From the NCBI RefSeq assembly GCF_000308475.2, contig NZ_BAFT02000066.1, positions 81,278 through 145,277 of the forward strand: a stretch of 64,000 nucleotides of DNA, in the 5' to 3' direction. A program made the position numbers and the translations under genes. Source of the DNA: Nocardia brasiliensis NBRC 14402 (lineage in GTDB: Bacteria; Actinomycetota; Actinomycetes; Mycobacteriales; Mycobacteriaceae). A model generated the notes under the pieces. That model was not told the DNA's origin. It saw only the letters and a list, made by a program, of their open reading frames with translations, and did not search any database. Shown here piece by piece: positions 23,986 to 31,464 of the stretch; positions within the stretch are counted from its first letter, which is position 1, and each line of letters starts with the position of its first letter.

Positions 23986-25152
23986 TCAGTGGCCGACGAC
24001 GCCGCTCAGTTCATTCGGGGCGGCGGGCAACGTCACGGTGGCCGCCACCGCGCCGGTGGCGAGATCGACCCGATGGACCTGTTTGGTCGCGGGGTCCGAC
24101 ACGTAGGCCATGCCGTTGCGGGCGAACAGGGCGGGACGCGCCTCCTGCCACTTCAGCGGTTCCTGCCAGGGCGAAAGCACCGGGATCGACCGGGTGACGG
24201 TGCCCGCTACGGGATCGATGACGTGCAAGCGGCCGTCGGTGCCCAGAACCAGCGCCTCGCCGAGGGGTCCGCGAGCCAGGGACCGGAAGGTGTAGCTGGT
24301 GCCGAGGTCGACCAGCCGCAATGTGCCCGATACCGTATCGATGAGCGAAACCTGTTGCGGCCGCTCCAGTTCGGCGTCCTTGTCCTGTTTGTAGTCGGCG
24401 AGCACGATCGGCGAGAGATCGCTGCCCGCGGCATTGCCGATCCGGCCGTACGGGGTGGGGCCGGCGACCTTGGTGAAAGCGCCGTTGCGGAACACGAGAG
24501 CGCCTGTCTGGCAACCGATCACGACCGCCTCATCCTTGGCGGCCGCCTCACCGTGCACACCGGGGCAGTCCTCGTTGCGGGCGATTTCCTTGCGCTGCTT
24601 GTCCAATGCCACGGCACCGACCCGCTTCTCCTCGGTACCGAGGGTGACGATCAGATCCTTGTTCGCCAGTTCCACCGCCACCCCGTGATGCGGCGCGGCG
24701 GCGCGGTACCCCTCGGTGGCCGGCTTGCCGTCGCCGAGCGCGGCGGGGTCGAAGGTGGTGACCTCGCCGCTGCCGTCGGCGAACAGCACGGTGCGGCCCG
24801 CGTGCCGCACGACGTGTCCCGGCTTGGCTGCGGGGAACTCGGTCCCGGTGAACTCGGCGGTCACCGCGTCGAACACCCGGAATCCGTCCTTGACCGACAC
24901 CAGCAGATGCCGGTTGTTCCCGGCCGGGTTGAGCCGGTTGAATCCCTCCAGGCGCGCCTCGCCGGTCTTCGCCAGCGTTGTCGCGTCCAGGACGTAAATG
25001 CCGCCATCGTAGGTGACCGCGATCGGCTCTGCGCCCGGAGCGGGCGCCGCGGTGTCCTTCGAATCATCTGTGCCGCAACCACTTACCGCGACGAGTGCGG
25101 CGACGATACCGGACAGGGCGACCGGCTTGGCGGTGCGTGACCATATATGCAT
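23986..25152 (-). CDS. aztD: Zinc metallochaperone lipoprotein AztD
   Basis: 388 residues. The lipoprotein signal ends in AALVAVSGCGTDDS (lipobox VSGC). The body has repeated strands of a seven- or eight-bladed propeller (YDGGIYVLDATTLAKTGEAR, VVRHAGRTVLFADGSGEVTT) and AztD-type HHGVAVELANKDLIVTLGTE and CPGVHGEAAAKDEAVVIGCQ. AztD proteins bind Zn outside the membrane and pass it to AztC. It follows aztC by 27 bp in an operon read from the Zur-like box at 28100. Confidence 0.83.
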   Translation of the reverse strand: MHIWSRTAKPVALSGIVAALVAVSGCGTDDSKDTAAPAPGAEPIAVTYDGGIYVLDATTLAKTGEARLEGFNRLNPAGNNRHLLVSVKDGFRVFDAVTAEFTGTEFPAAKPGHVVRHAGRTVLFADGSGEVTTFDPAALGDGKPATEGYRAAAPHHGVAVELANKDLIVTLGTEEKRVGAVALDKQRKEIARNEDCPGVHGEAAAKDEAVVIGCQTGALVFRNGAFTKVAGPTPYGRIGNAAGSDLSPIVLADYKQDKDAELERPQQVSLIDTVSGTLRLVDLGTSYTFRSLARGPLGEALVLGTDGRLHVIDPVAGTVTRSIPVLSPWQEPLKWQEARPALFARNGMAYVSDPATKQVHRVDLATGAVAATVTLPAAPNELSGVVGH

Positions 25153-25179
25153 TGCTACTCCGTGTTTCTCGTGAAAAGG

Positions 25180-26103
25180 TCAGGCTGTCGGCGCGGCGAG
25201 GCCGCGTACGATGGCCGCGGTGTTGGCGCGGGTCATCTCCAGGAAAGTGCCGGCGCCGCCGCCGGGTTCGGTCAGTGACTCGGTGTGCAGCGCGATGACC
25301 TGCACGTGCACACCGGCGTGCTCGGCGAGCACGCGGGCCAGCTTGTCCGGCTGCGACGAGTCGGCGAAGATCGCGCCGACGCCGGCGGTGCGGATGGCAT
25401 CGGCCAGTGCGCTGAGATCCGCGGAACTCGGCGAGGCGAGGGTGGTCCCGGAGGGGATCACCGCGCCGACCACCTGGAAGCCGAAACGCTGTGCGAGATA
25501 ACCGAAGACGTGATGGTTGGTGACCAGCTTGCGCCGTTCGGCTGGCAGGCCGGCGAACTGTTCGGTGACCCACTGATCGAGCTGGTCGAGTTCGGCGAGA
25601 TAGCGATCGGTGTTCGCGCGGATCGCCGCCGCGTCCACCCCGCCGACGTGCGCGAGGACCGCCGCCGAAATCGCCGACACCGCCGCGCGCACCCGCTTGG
25701 GGTCGGTCCAGAAGTGCGGGTCGGGTCGGCCCGCGGATTCGTCGGAGGTGTAGCTGATCGGGTCGACGTGCTCGCCGACGGCCAGCGCCGGGACACCGGC
25801 GCTCTGTGCCGCCGCCACATGCCGCGCGACCCCTTCCTCGAGGCCGAGGCCGTTGTGCACGACCAGCGCGGCGCGATCCAGCTTCGCGGCCTGCTGCGCC
25901 GAGACCGCGAACGAGTGCGGGTCGGCATTCGGCGGCATCAGCACGGTCACTTCGGCGGCGTCTCCGGTAACGGCCCGGGCGAGGTCTCCCAAGATGTTGG
26001 TGGTTACCACGATCCCGGTACGGTCACCGCCGCCCCCGGCGCATGCGGCGACCAGCGGAAGGGCCATCGACAACGTAATGATAAGGCGTATAGAGGTTTT
26101 CAT
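25180..26103 (-). CDS. aztC: Zinc ABC transporter substrate-binding lipoprotein AztC
   Basis: 307 residues. Lipobox LPLVAACAGGG near residue 18. Cluster A-I binding protein with the expected metal ligands: His in MPPNADPHSFAVS, His in GRPDPHFWTDPKR, His in LVTNHHVFGYLAQRF and Asp in AIFADSSQPDK. The His-rich loop typical of ZnuA is absent, as in AztC, where AztD supplies the metal. The ATG overlaps the aztB stop (ATGA), so the longer frame to 26418 is a shadow of aztB. Confidence 0.88.
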   Translation of the reverse strand: MKTSIRLIITLSMALPLVAACAGGGGDRTGIVVTTNILGDLARAVTGDAAEVTVLMPPNADPHSFAVSAQQAAKLDRAALVVHNGLGLEEGVARHVAAAQSAGVPALAVGEHVDPISYTSDESAGRPDPHFWTDPKRVRAAVSAISAAVLAHVGGVDAAAIRANTDRYLAELDQLDQWVTEQFAGLPAERRKLVTNHHVFGYLAQRFGFQVVGAVIPSGTTLASPSSADLSALADAIRTAGVGAIFADSSQPDKLARVLAEHAGVHVQVIALHTESLTEPGGGAGTFLEMTRANTAAIVRGLAAPTA

Positions 26104-28085
26104 TCGCCTGTCGCCACCATGTGAGCCGGAGCCAGGCCGACGCCGAAAGTGCGGGCCAGGCGCAGATTGTCGTTGTAGGCGATCTCGAAGACCTGCCGCC
26201 GGGCCGCGTCGTTGAGGTAGGCCCGGTTGGTGTCGACCAGGATCACCGGGGCGGGGGCGTCCGGCGCAAGCGGCTCGAGCAACGCGACCCGGTTCGTCTC
26301 CCTGCCGGTTTCGGCATCGATACCGTGCAGCACACCGTCCGGGGTCAGCGCCAGGATCGCCGCGCCCTCCCCCGCCGTGTTCACGGCGACGACCGGGCCG
26401 ATCGGTGCCAGCGTCCATCGCCGCTTGCGCACGTCGAGCAGCCAGAGACCCTGTTGTCCAGCGGGTGCCGTGAGCGTCGCGCTACCCGGACGATGGGTGA
26501 ACACCGTGGCCCGCTCGGCGGCGTCCTGAGGGTAGCGGATCTTCTCGCCGACGAACTTGCCGTCTTGCCGCGACACGACGAGAGCACCGTCCGCACAACC
26601 GAATACGACGCCGCGGCGGGTCACCGACTGCCCGCGCGAGTCCGGGCACGGTTCGGCGATCGCACCGACCGCGGCGTTGTCGCGCGTGCGCACCTGCACC
26701 CCGGCGTCCGTGACGACCAGCAGGTGCTCGGCGTAGGGCAGCGCGGCGCCATCGGCGATCCGGACCCGCTCTACGATCGAGCCTTGATCGAGTGCGGCGC
26801 GGTCCAGCACCAACGTCGCACCACCGTCGAGCTGCAGCGCGGTCACCGCGGGGTCGCTGTGCGCGGCACTCACCCGCCCGTCGATCGTACCGACGTCGCG
26901 GATCGGAGCGCGGTAGTAGTGCACGTGGTCCCCGTGGTCGACCAGCCAACTGCCACCGTCCACGATGCGCGTCGAATTCGCCGCGCTCACATAGCCGTAG
27001 CGTCCGTCACCGGCGATAGCGCGCACGCCCTCGGCCTTACCCGCATCCACCACTTTCTCGGTGGTGAGATCAAGGACCTGAATCGCACCCGTGCTCCGGT
27101 CGGCGAGGACCAGCCGCGACTGCGGCTCGGCCGTCTCCTCGGCGCCGGCCACGTAACCGTGCGGCGTCTCGACCGCGGCCGGCGACTCCGTGGCCGTTCC
27201 GCACCCGGCGAGCGGGAGCACGGCCAACGCGCTCGCGGTCGCCGCGGCAGTGCGAACCCCTTTGCCACGCAACCGGTCACGCATCGACGCCGCCAGTGCG
27301 GACAGGAAGAACAGCCCCACCGCCACCGCGGCGATGGTGGCCCCGCCCGCCGTGCCCGCATGCCAGGAGATCAGCAGTCCCGTCACCGTGGCGAGGCCGC
27401 CGAGCACCGCGGCGAGCGCCATCACGGTCGGAATCCGGTCGGCCCAGTAGGTCGCGGCCGCCGGGGGCGCGATGAGCAGCCCGAAAACCAGCAAGGTGCC
27501 GACGATGTGGAACGACGCCACGATGGCCAGCGTCACCAAGCCCACCAATGTCACGTGTGCGAGCCGCGGCCGCAATCCGAGGGTGTGCGCGGTGCGCGCA
27601 TCGAACGTCGACGCGACGAACGCGCGATGACCGAGCACGGCGAGCAGGCCCGCGAGCAGCAACGCCACCACGAGATACACCAGATCCGCTGTGCGCACGG
27701 CGAATACGTCGCCGAACAGGAAACCGGTCAGATCCGCCGCGAACGACCGCGACCGCGACACGATGACCACGCCCGCCGCGAGCATGCCGACGAACAGCAA
27801 CCCGATGCCGGTATCCGCCGACAGCCGCCGATTACGGCCCAGCGCCGAGACGCCCAAAGCCATTGCGAGACAACTGATCGCCGCGCCGATCAGCAGATTG
27901 CCACCGACCAGCGACGCCACCGCGACCCCGGGCAGCATGCCGTGTGCCATCGCATCCCCCAGAAAGGCCATGCCGCGCACGACGACCCACGTGCCGGCCA
28001 GGGCGCAGATACCCGAGACGAGCAGGCCGCTCCAGAGCGCCCGTTGCACAAAAGCCACCTCGAACGGGGCGAACAGCCAATCCAT
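26100..28085 (-). CDS. aztB: Zinc ABC permease AztB fused to a C-terminal AztD-like propeller domain
   Basis: 661 residues. Residues 1-265 are an ABC-3 metal permease with about eight helices (for example GTWVVVRGMAFLGDAMAHGM, FHIVGTLLVFGLLIAPPAAA). At 268 the sequence MRDRLRGKGVRTAAATASAL runs into AVLPLAGCGTATES, which looks like a complete lipoprotein signal and lipobox (Cys295). Residues about 310-661 are a beta-propeller like AztD, with GYVAGAEE, CPDSRGQSVTRRGVVFGCAD and LLDVRKRRW. No stop separates the parts. Translation could also restart at the internal ATG (27284) to give a separate lipoprotein. Confidence 0.85.
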   Translation of the reverse strand: MDWLFAPFEVAFVQRALWSGLLVSGICALAGTWVVVRGMAFLGDAMAHGMLPGVAVASLVGGNLLIGAAISCLAMALGVSALGRNRRLSADTGIGLLFVGMLAAGVVIVSRSRSFAADLTGFLFGDVFAVRTADLVYLVVALLLAGLLAVLGHRAFVASTFDARTAHTLGLRPRLAHVTLVGLVTLAIVASFHIVGTLLVFGLLIAPPAAATYWADRIPTVMALAAVLGGLATVTGLLISWHAGTAGGATIAAVAVGLFFLSALAASMRDRLRGKGVRTAAATASALAVLPLAGCGTATESPAAVETPHGYVAGAEETAEPQSRLVLADRSTGAIQVLDLTTEKVVDAGKAEGVRAIAGDGRYGYVSAANSTRIVDGGSWLVDHGDHVHYYRAPIRDVGTIDGRVSAAHSDPAVTALQLDGGATLVLDRAALDQGSIVERVRIADGAALPYAEHLLVVTDAGVQVRTRDNAAVGAIAEPCPDSRGQSVTRRGVVFGCADGALVVSRQDGKFVGEKIRYPQDAAERATVFTHRPGSATLTAPAGQQGLWLLDVRKRRWTLAPIGPVVAVNTAGEGAAILALTPDGVLHGIDAETGRETNRVALLEPLAPDAPAPVILVDTNRAYLNDAARRQVFEIAYNDNLRLARTFGVGLAPAHMVATGE

Positions 28086-28099
28086 GGGACATACAGTAG

Positions 28100-28118
28100 A
28101 ATGAAAATGATTGTCATT
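28100..28118. promoter_or_regulatory. Zur-like operator between aztB and aztA
   Basis: AATGAAAATGATTGTCATT: a 19 bp near-palindrome built on the actinobacterial Zur pattern (TGAAAATGATTTTCA-like). It sits between the divergent starts of aztB (28085) and aztA (28133), so zinc-loaded Zur would repress both sides. Confidence 0.8.
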
Positions 28119-28132
28119 ACAAGTGAGGTGTG

Positions 28133-28798
28133 ATGTCCCCTACCCCCGACCCCGTCGCGATCCGGCTGTCCGGGCTGTTCGCGGGCTACCGCGGCCGGGC
28201 CGTCCTGCACGACGTGACCGCCGAAATCCCCCGGGGCAAGGTCAGCGCCCTCGTCGGGCCGAACGGTTCCGGGAAGTCGACCCTGCTCGCGGTGCTCGCC
28301 GGGGTGCTCGCACCGACCGCGGGGACGGTCTCGCACACCTACCGGCACCGGCCCGCGTTCGTGGTGCAGCACACCAGCGTGCCGCCGACGCTGCCGATCA
28401 CGGTGCGCCAGACGGTGGCCATGGGACGGTGGGCGCATCGCGGTCCGTGGCGGCGGTTGACCCGCGCCGATCGCGACCTCGTCGACACCTGCCTCGGCCG
28501 TCTCGACCTCACCGAACTGGCAGCCCGCAGACTGGACGACCTTTCCGGGGGTCAACGGCAGCGCGTGCTGCTCGCCCGCGCGCTCGCGCAGGAAGCCGAG
28601 GTGCTGCTGCTCGACGAGCCGGCCGCCGGCTTGGATTCGGCTACCCAGCAAGAGATCTCACGCATCCTGCGCGAGATCAGCGCCGACGGGGTGACCGTGC
28701 TGCAGGCCACCCACGACGCCGCGGAAGCCGCCCGTGCGGACCATCGCCTGCACCTGCGCGCAGGCGTCCTGGTGACCGAGGAGGCGCACACCCGATGA
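28133..28798 (+). CDS. aztA: Zinc ABC transporter ATPase AztA
   Basis: 221 residues. Walker A VGPNGSGKSTLLAVLAGV, signature LDDLSGGQRQRVLLARALAQ, Walker B EVLLLDEPAAGLD, H-loop LQATHDAAEA. It energises the AztB permease encoded divergently. The ATG at 28133 is favoured over the overlapping GTG three bases earlier; AAGTGAGG lies upstream. The Zur-like box is 15 bp before the start, so transcription should rise when zinc is scarce. Confidence 0.9.
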   Translation: MSPTPDPVAIRLSGLFAGYRGRAVLHDVTAEIPRGKVSALVGPNGSGKSTLLAVLAGVLAPTAGTVSHTYRHRPAFVVQHTSVPPTLPITVRQTVAMGRWAHRGPWRRLTRADRDLVDTCLGRLDLTELAARRLDDLSGGQRQRVLLARALAQEAEVLLLDEPAAGLDSATQQEISRILREISADGVTVLQATHDAAEAARADHRLHLRAGVLVTEEAHTR

Positions 28799-28863
28799 GC
28801 GCGACCACGCCTTCGCGGCCTCGCGCCAAGCGGCGCAGCGGGCTACGACGGCGGCGCCGGTAA
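28795..28863 (+). CDS. Very short, highly basic ORF coupled to aztA
   Basis: 22 codons: MSATTPSRPRAKRRSGLRRR and two more Arg. The ATG overlaps the aztA stop (ATGA), the arrangement used for coupled translation, and its own stop lies before a non-coding gap. Zur operons of actinobacteria often carry zinc-free ribosomal-protein paralogues, which are small and basic, but I see no match to one. It may simply be spurious. Confidence 0.3.
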   Translation: MSATTPSRPRAKRRSGLRRRRR

Positions 28864-28875
28864 TCGCGGAACGGG

Positions 28876-29157
28876 TCAGCCGGTGGGCAACTCTCCCTGC
28901 GCCGTCAGAGCGGACAATACGGCCGGACGGACGTAGTCGCGGAGCGTGGCCAGTGCGCCCATACCCTCGAAATGTGCTGCAGCGACGGCGAAGTCGTCAT
29001 CCAGCACGACTCCGGCCGCGTGCAGTTCCGCGGACAACAGTCCGAGGGTGCCGCTGATGGCGGGAGCAGGACGCCACGTGTCGTCGTCCCGGTCGGGCGG
29101 GGTGACACGGTATTCGATCTCCAGCCAAAGCCGCCGAGTACTCCTCTTCCCGCACAC
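28876..29157 (-). CDS. Hypothetical protein, possibly partial
   Basis: At most 93 residues. The convincing part is IEYRVTPPDRDDDTWRPAPA through LRDYVRPAVLSALTAQGEL, which has normal actinobacterial codon use and a helical, acidic character. No family was recognised. The N-terminus is uncertain: the GTG-started reading is Arg-rich before residue 12, and the +1 frame upstream (EEEYSAALAGDRI) looks equally protein-like, so a frameshift or a truncated gene is possible. Confidence 0.4.
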   Translation of the reverse strand: MCGKRSTRRLWLEIEYRVTPPDRDDDTWRPAPAISGTLGLLSAELHAAGVVLDDDFAVAAAHFEGMGALATLRDYVRPAVLSALTAQGELPTG

Positions 29158-29284
29158 TCACCGGCGCAGCGTATCCGACACCTCCGGGCAACCGCTCGGG
29201 CGCAGCCGGTGCGGCACCACCCATCGCCGATTCGAGTAGTGCTCTACTCGCGTGACCTGCGACTATCCGGCGAATGATCGGGAT

Positions 29285-29797
29285 ATGAAGTATCGAATCA
29301 TTACCGCGCTGGGGCTGGCCGCAGCCTCCAGCGTTGTGCTCACCGCTTGCCCGGGCACCTCAAGCGTGCCGGGCACGAACCTGCTCGATCTGATCAATCA
29401 GAAGCGGGCGGCGCACAGCTGCAACCCGGTGTCGGGTGACGACCAGCTGCGCGTCGCGGCCGAACGTCACGCTGTCGATATCCGGGAGCATCCGGACCAT
29501 TACGGTCCGCCCGGCACCGACCCGCCGTTGAACGATATCCACACCGGCACCGACAATTCCGACGGCGGCGCACGCATCGCCGCGGCAGGATACGCACCGT
29601 TGATCCGCTGGGGCGAAATCATCTACTGGGCGGGCGGGCCGCCCGGGAACACCCCGCAGGCCACCATCGACTGGTGGATGCAGAGCGACGGCCATCGAGC
29701 GCAGATCGAAACCTGCGAATACACCCACGCCGGTATCGGACTGCTCTACCCCGGCGGCACCAAATGGATCGCGGTGGTGAACTTCGCCTCCCACTAG
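29285..29797 (+). CDS. CAP-domain (SCP/PR1-like) secreted lipoprotein
   Basis: 170 residues. Lipoprotein signal MKYRIITALGLAAASSVVLT followed by the lipobox Cys in LTACPG. The CAP domain is seen in LLDLINQKRAAHSCNPVSGD (first helix), VAAERHAVDIREH, TIDWWMQSDGHRAQIE and YTHAGIGLLYPGGTKWIAVV. The His of AERHA and the GHRAQI His correspond to the family's conserved pair. Bacterial CAP proteins are extracellular and mostly of unknown activity; some bind sterols or lipids. Confidence 0.82.
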   Translation: MKYRIITALGLAAASSVVLTACPGTSSVPGTNLLDLINQKRAAHSCNPVSGDDQLRVAAERHAVDIREHPDHYGPPGTDPPLNDIHTGTDNSDGGARIAAAGYAPLIRWGEIIYWAGGPPGNTPQATIDWWMQSDGHRAQIETCEYTHAGIGLLYPGGTKWIAVVNFASH

Positions 29798-29821
29798 CGC
29801 CCCTCGAGCACACCATACCGA

Positions 29822-29841
29822 CGCCGCAGTGTAGCGCGGCG
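29822..29841 (+). terminator. Possible hairpin terminator after the CAP gene
   Basis: CGCCGC and GCGGCG form a 6 bp stem with an 8-base loop, 25 bp after the stop. No T-run follows, so support is modest. Confidence 0.35.
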
Positions 29842-29844
29842 CCG

Positions 29845-29894
29845 TTCCCGAGCACCCGGGAAACTTTCCCGAATCTTCCCGAATTACCTTGACA
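29845..29894 (+). promoter_or_regulatory. Helically phased TTCCCGA repeats and -35-like element before the repeat-peptide gene
   Basis: TTCCCGA occurs at 29845, 29866 and 29876, spaced 21 and 10 bp, one and two helical turns. The middle copy is part of a perfect palindrome CGGGAAACTTTCCCG (29857-29871). TTGACA follows at 29889-29894. This looks like a multi-site operator immediately upstream of the promoter of the peptide-JmjC operon. The binding protein is unknown. Confidence 0.55.
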
Positions 29895-29947
29895 CACTCA
29901 GGAAGTCGCGGCCGATAGCCTGCCCATAGCCGAGGAAAGGGAAGCTC

Positions 29948-30241
29948 ATGGCCGTGATGGACAATCCGGAAGTCCCGCCCGCGATCCACGTGCGCGTGGA
30001 GCAGGAAGCGGAACGGAACTACTCGGCTCGCCCGATCGGCGAGGTGTCGGTGACGATATCCGCCGGGCTCGCCGACGATTTCCTCAACCGTCCCGCGGGA
30101 CTGGTCAGCAGCGGTCCCGGGGCGGACGACGACGTGCCGGACGCGGTCGCCGACGCGGACTCGATCGCGTCCGCGGGGCTGGTCGACGAATTCGTCAACC
30201 GCCCGGCAGAACTCGTCAACGTGGCGCGGGACGAGGCATGA
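29948..30241 (+). CDS. Short protein with two copies of a 16-residue motif; candidate modified-peptide precursor
   Basis: 97 residues with no family recognised. Residues 38-53 read SAGLADDFLNRPAGLV and residues 75-90 SAGLVDEFVNRPAELV: the same module twice, 37 residues apart, in an otherwise acidic, disordered-looking chain with a leader-like N-terminus (MAVMDNPEVPPAIHVRVEQE). GGAAAGGGA precedes the ATG. The stop overlaps the start of a JmjC oxygenase (ATGA), so the two are made together. The arrangement (leader, repeated core, coupled oxygenase) suggests a ribosomal peptide or protein substrate hydroxylated at the N-R-P segment. That function is inference. Confidence 0.72.
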   Translation: MAVMDNPEVPPAIHVRVEQEAERNYSARPIGEVSVTISAGLADDFLNRPAGLVSSGPGADDDVPDAVADADSIASAGLVDEFVNRPAELVNVARDEA

Positions 30242-31410
30242 CCGCCGCCCCGGCCGGGTTCGGCTTCGCCGACTGGTTCGCGCCGCTCACGCTGCCGGAG
30301 TTCAATCGCGACGTGCTCGGCCGCCGGACCCTGGTGACCCCGCCACGTCCCGAACTGGCCGAGCGGCTCAGCCAGGCACTCGATATTCGAACCGCCCAGG
30401 ACCTTTTCGACAAGCGGGTCCGGCAGGTCTCGGCGTGGTTCCCGCGCCTCGACGGCGCGATCAGCTCGGCGATCATCCAGCCCGACACCGCCAAACGCTT
30501 CTACGACGCCGGAACGACCCTGTTCTATCAGGAGGTCGCCGAGTTCGACCCGTTCGCCCGCGAGGCGGCGGCCGCGTTCGGCGTCTCCGCCAAATCGGCG
30601 AAATGCCAACTGTTCTGCAACCGTCCCGGCGCGGTGACCGCCGTGCATTTCGATCCGATCGACGTGGTCACGGTGCAGCTGAGCGGCCGCAAGACGTGGC
30701 GCGTCGCACCGAACTCGTTCGCACCGGCGCCGTTGGAAGGCTGGTCGACGAAGGAGTCGGTGCCGCCGGTGCTGCGCCTCTACGCCGACGGACCGCGCCC
30801 CACCGCCATTCCCGACGACGCGACCGAGTTCGTCCTCGAACCCGGTGCGGTACTGCATGTTCCGCGCGGCTACTGGCACGAGACCGCCTCCGATCAGGAT
30901 TCGATCTCCCTGCACATTCTCCTTATCCCACCGCTGCGTCTCGATTTCCTGCTCGCCGCGTTGCGCAACGAGCTGCTGCGCGACCCGTACTGGCGTGAAT
31001 CGGCTTATGACTGCAGCGGATTCGACTGGCTGCACCCCGCGCGAGACGCCTTCGCGACCGCGGTCGGCCGGATCGATATCGCGGATCTCACCCGGGCCCC
31101 GCTGCCCGACCACCCCGTACAGCTCGGCACGACTTTTGTGCGGGCCGGTCAATCGTGCCTGAGTATCGAGTCGGCGGACGCGACGAGCGCGCGAATAGCC
31201 TTGACCGCCTTCGGCTTCAGCGAGACGACCACTTCGACGACCAGCGTCGACCGGCGACTGCTGCCGCCCTGCCGCTGGCTGAACACTCTCGAGACCGGCA
31301 CCAGGGTCGACGTCGCCGACCTCGTCGCCGCCTTCCCCGAACTCGCCAAACCCGACGCCTGCGACCTGCTCGCCCTCTTCGAGCGAACGAGACTTCTCCG
31401 GCGATGCTGA
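30238..31410 (+). CDS. JmjC/cupin-type Fe(II)/2-oxoglutarate oxygenase
   Basis: 390 residues. The metal triad is visible: His-x-Asp in VTAVHFDPIDVVTVQLSGRK and the distal His in LHVPRGYWHETASDQDS. The fold order and length match ribosomal-oxygenase-like cupin proteins (YcfD/NO66 group), which hydroxylate Arg or His residues in proteins. A C-terminal winged or helical domain (about 290-390) fits the dimerisation part of that group. It is translationally coupled to the repeat peptide, the obvious candidate substrate. A hairpin terminator follows the stop. Confidence 0.82.
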   Translation: MTAAPAGFGFADWFAPLTLPEFNRDVLGRRTLVTPPRPELAERLSQALDIRTAQDLFDKRVRQVSAWFPRLDGAISSAIIQPDTAKRFYDAGTTLFYQEVAEFDPFAREAAAAFGVSAKSAKCQLFCNRPGAVTAVHFDPIDVVTVQLSGRKTWRVAPNSFAPAPLEGWSTKESVPPVLRLYADGPRPTAIPDDATEFVLEPGAVLHVPRGYWHETASDQDSISLHILLIPPLRLDFLLAALRNELLRDPYWRESAYDCSGFDWLHPARDAFATAVGRIDIADLTRAPLPDHPVQLGTTFVRAGQSCLSIESADATSARIALTAFGFSETTTSTTSVDRRLLPPCRWLNTLETGTRVDVADLVAAFPELAKPDACDLLALFERTRLLRRC

Positions 31411-31428
31411 AACGGCCGCACCACCGAG

Positions 31429-31458
31429 CACGGCCCGGAACCTGAGCTCCGGGCCGTG
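31429..31458. terminator. Bidirectional hairpin terminator between JmjC and UDP-sugar dehydrogenase genes
   Basis: CACGGCCCGGA and TCCGGGCCGTG form a perfect 11 bp stem with an 8-base loop. It sits between the convergent stops at 31410 and 31465 and would terminate both. Confidence 0.75.
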
Positions 31459-31464
31459 TTCGGG

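Noticed and set aside
23078..24106. Plus-strand frame of 342 codons opposite the erythromycin-esterase gene
   Set aside because: It is the complement of the esterase sequence; esterase motifs are on the minus strand.
26121..28133. 670-codon plus-strand frame antisense to aztB
   Set aside because: Composition (Arg, His, Gln-rich) is that of a GC-rich shadow; aztB has permease and propeller motifs in the other strand.
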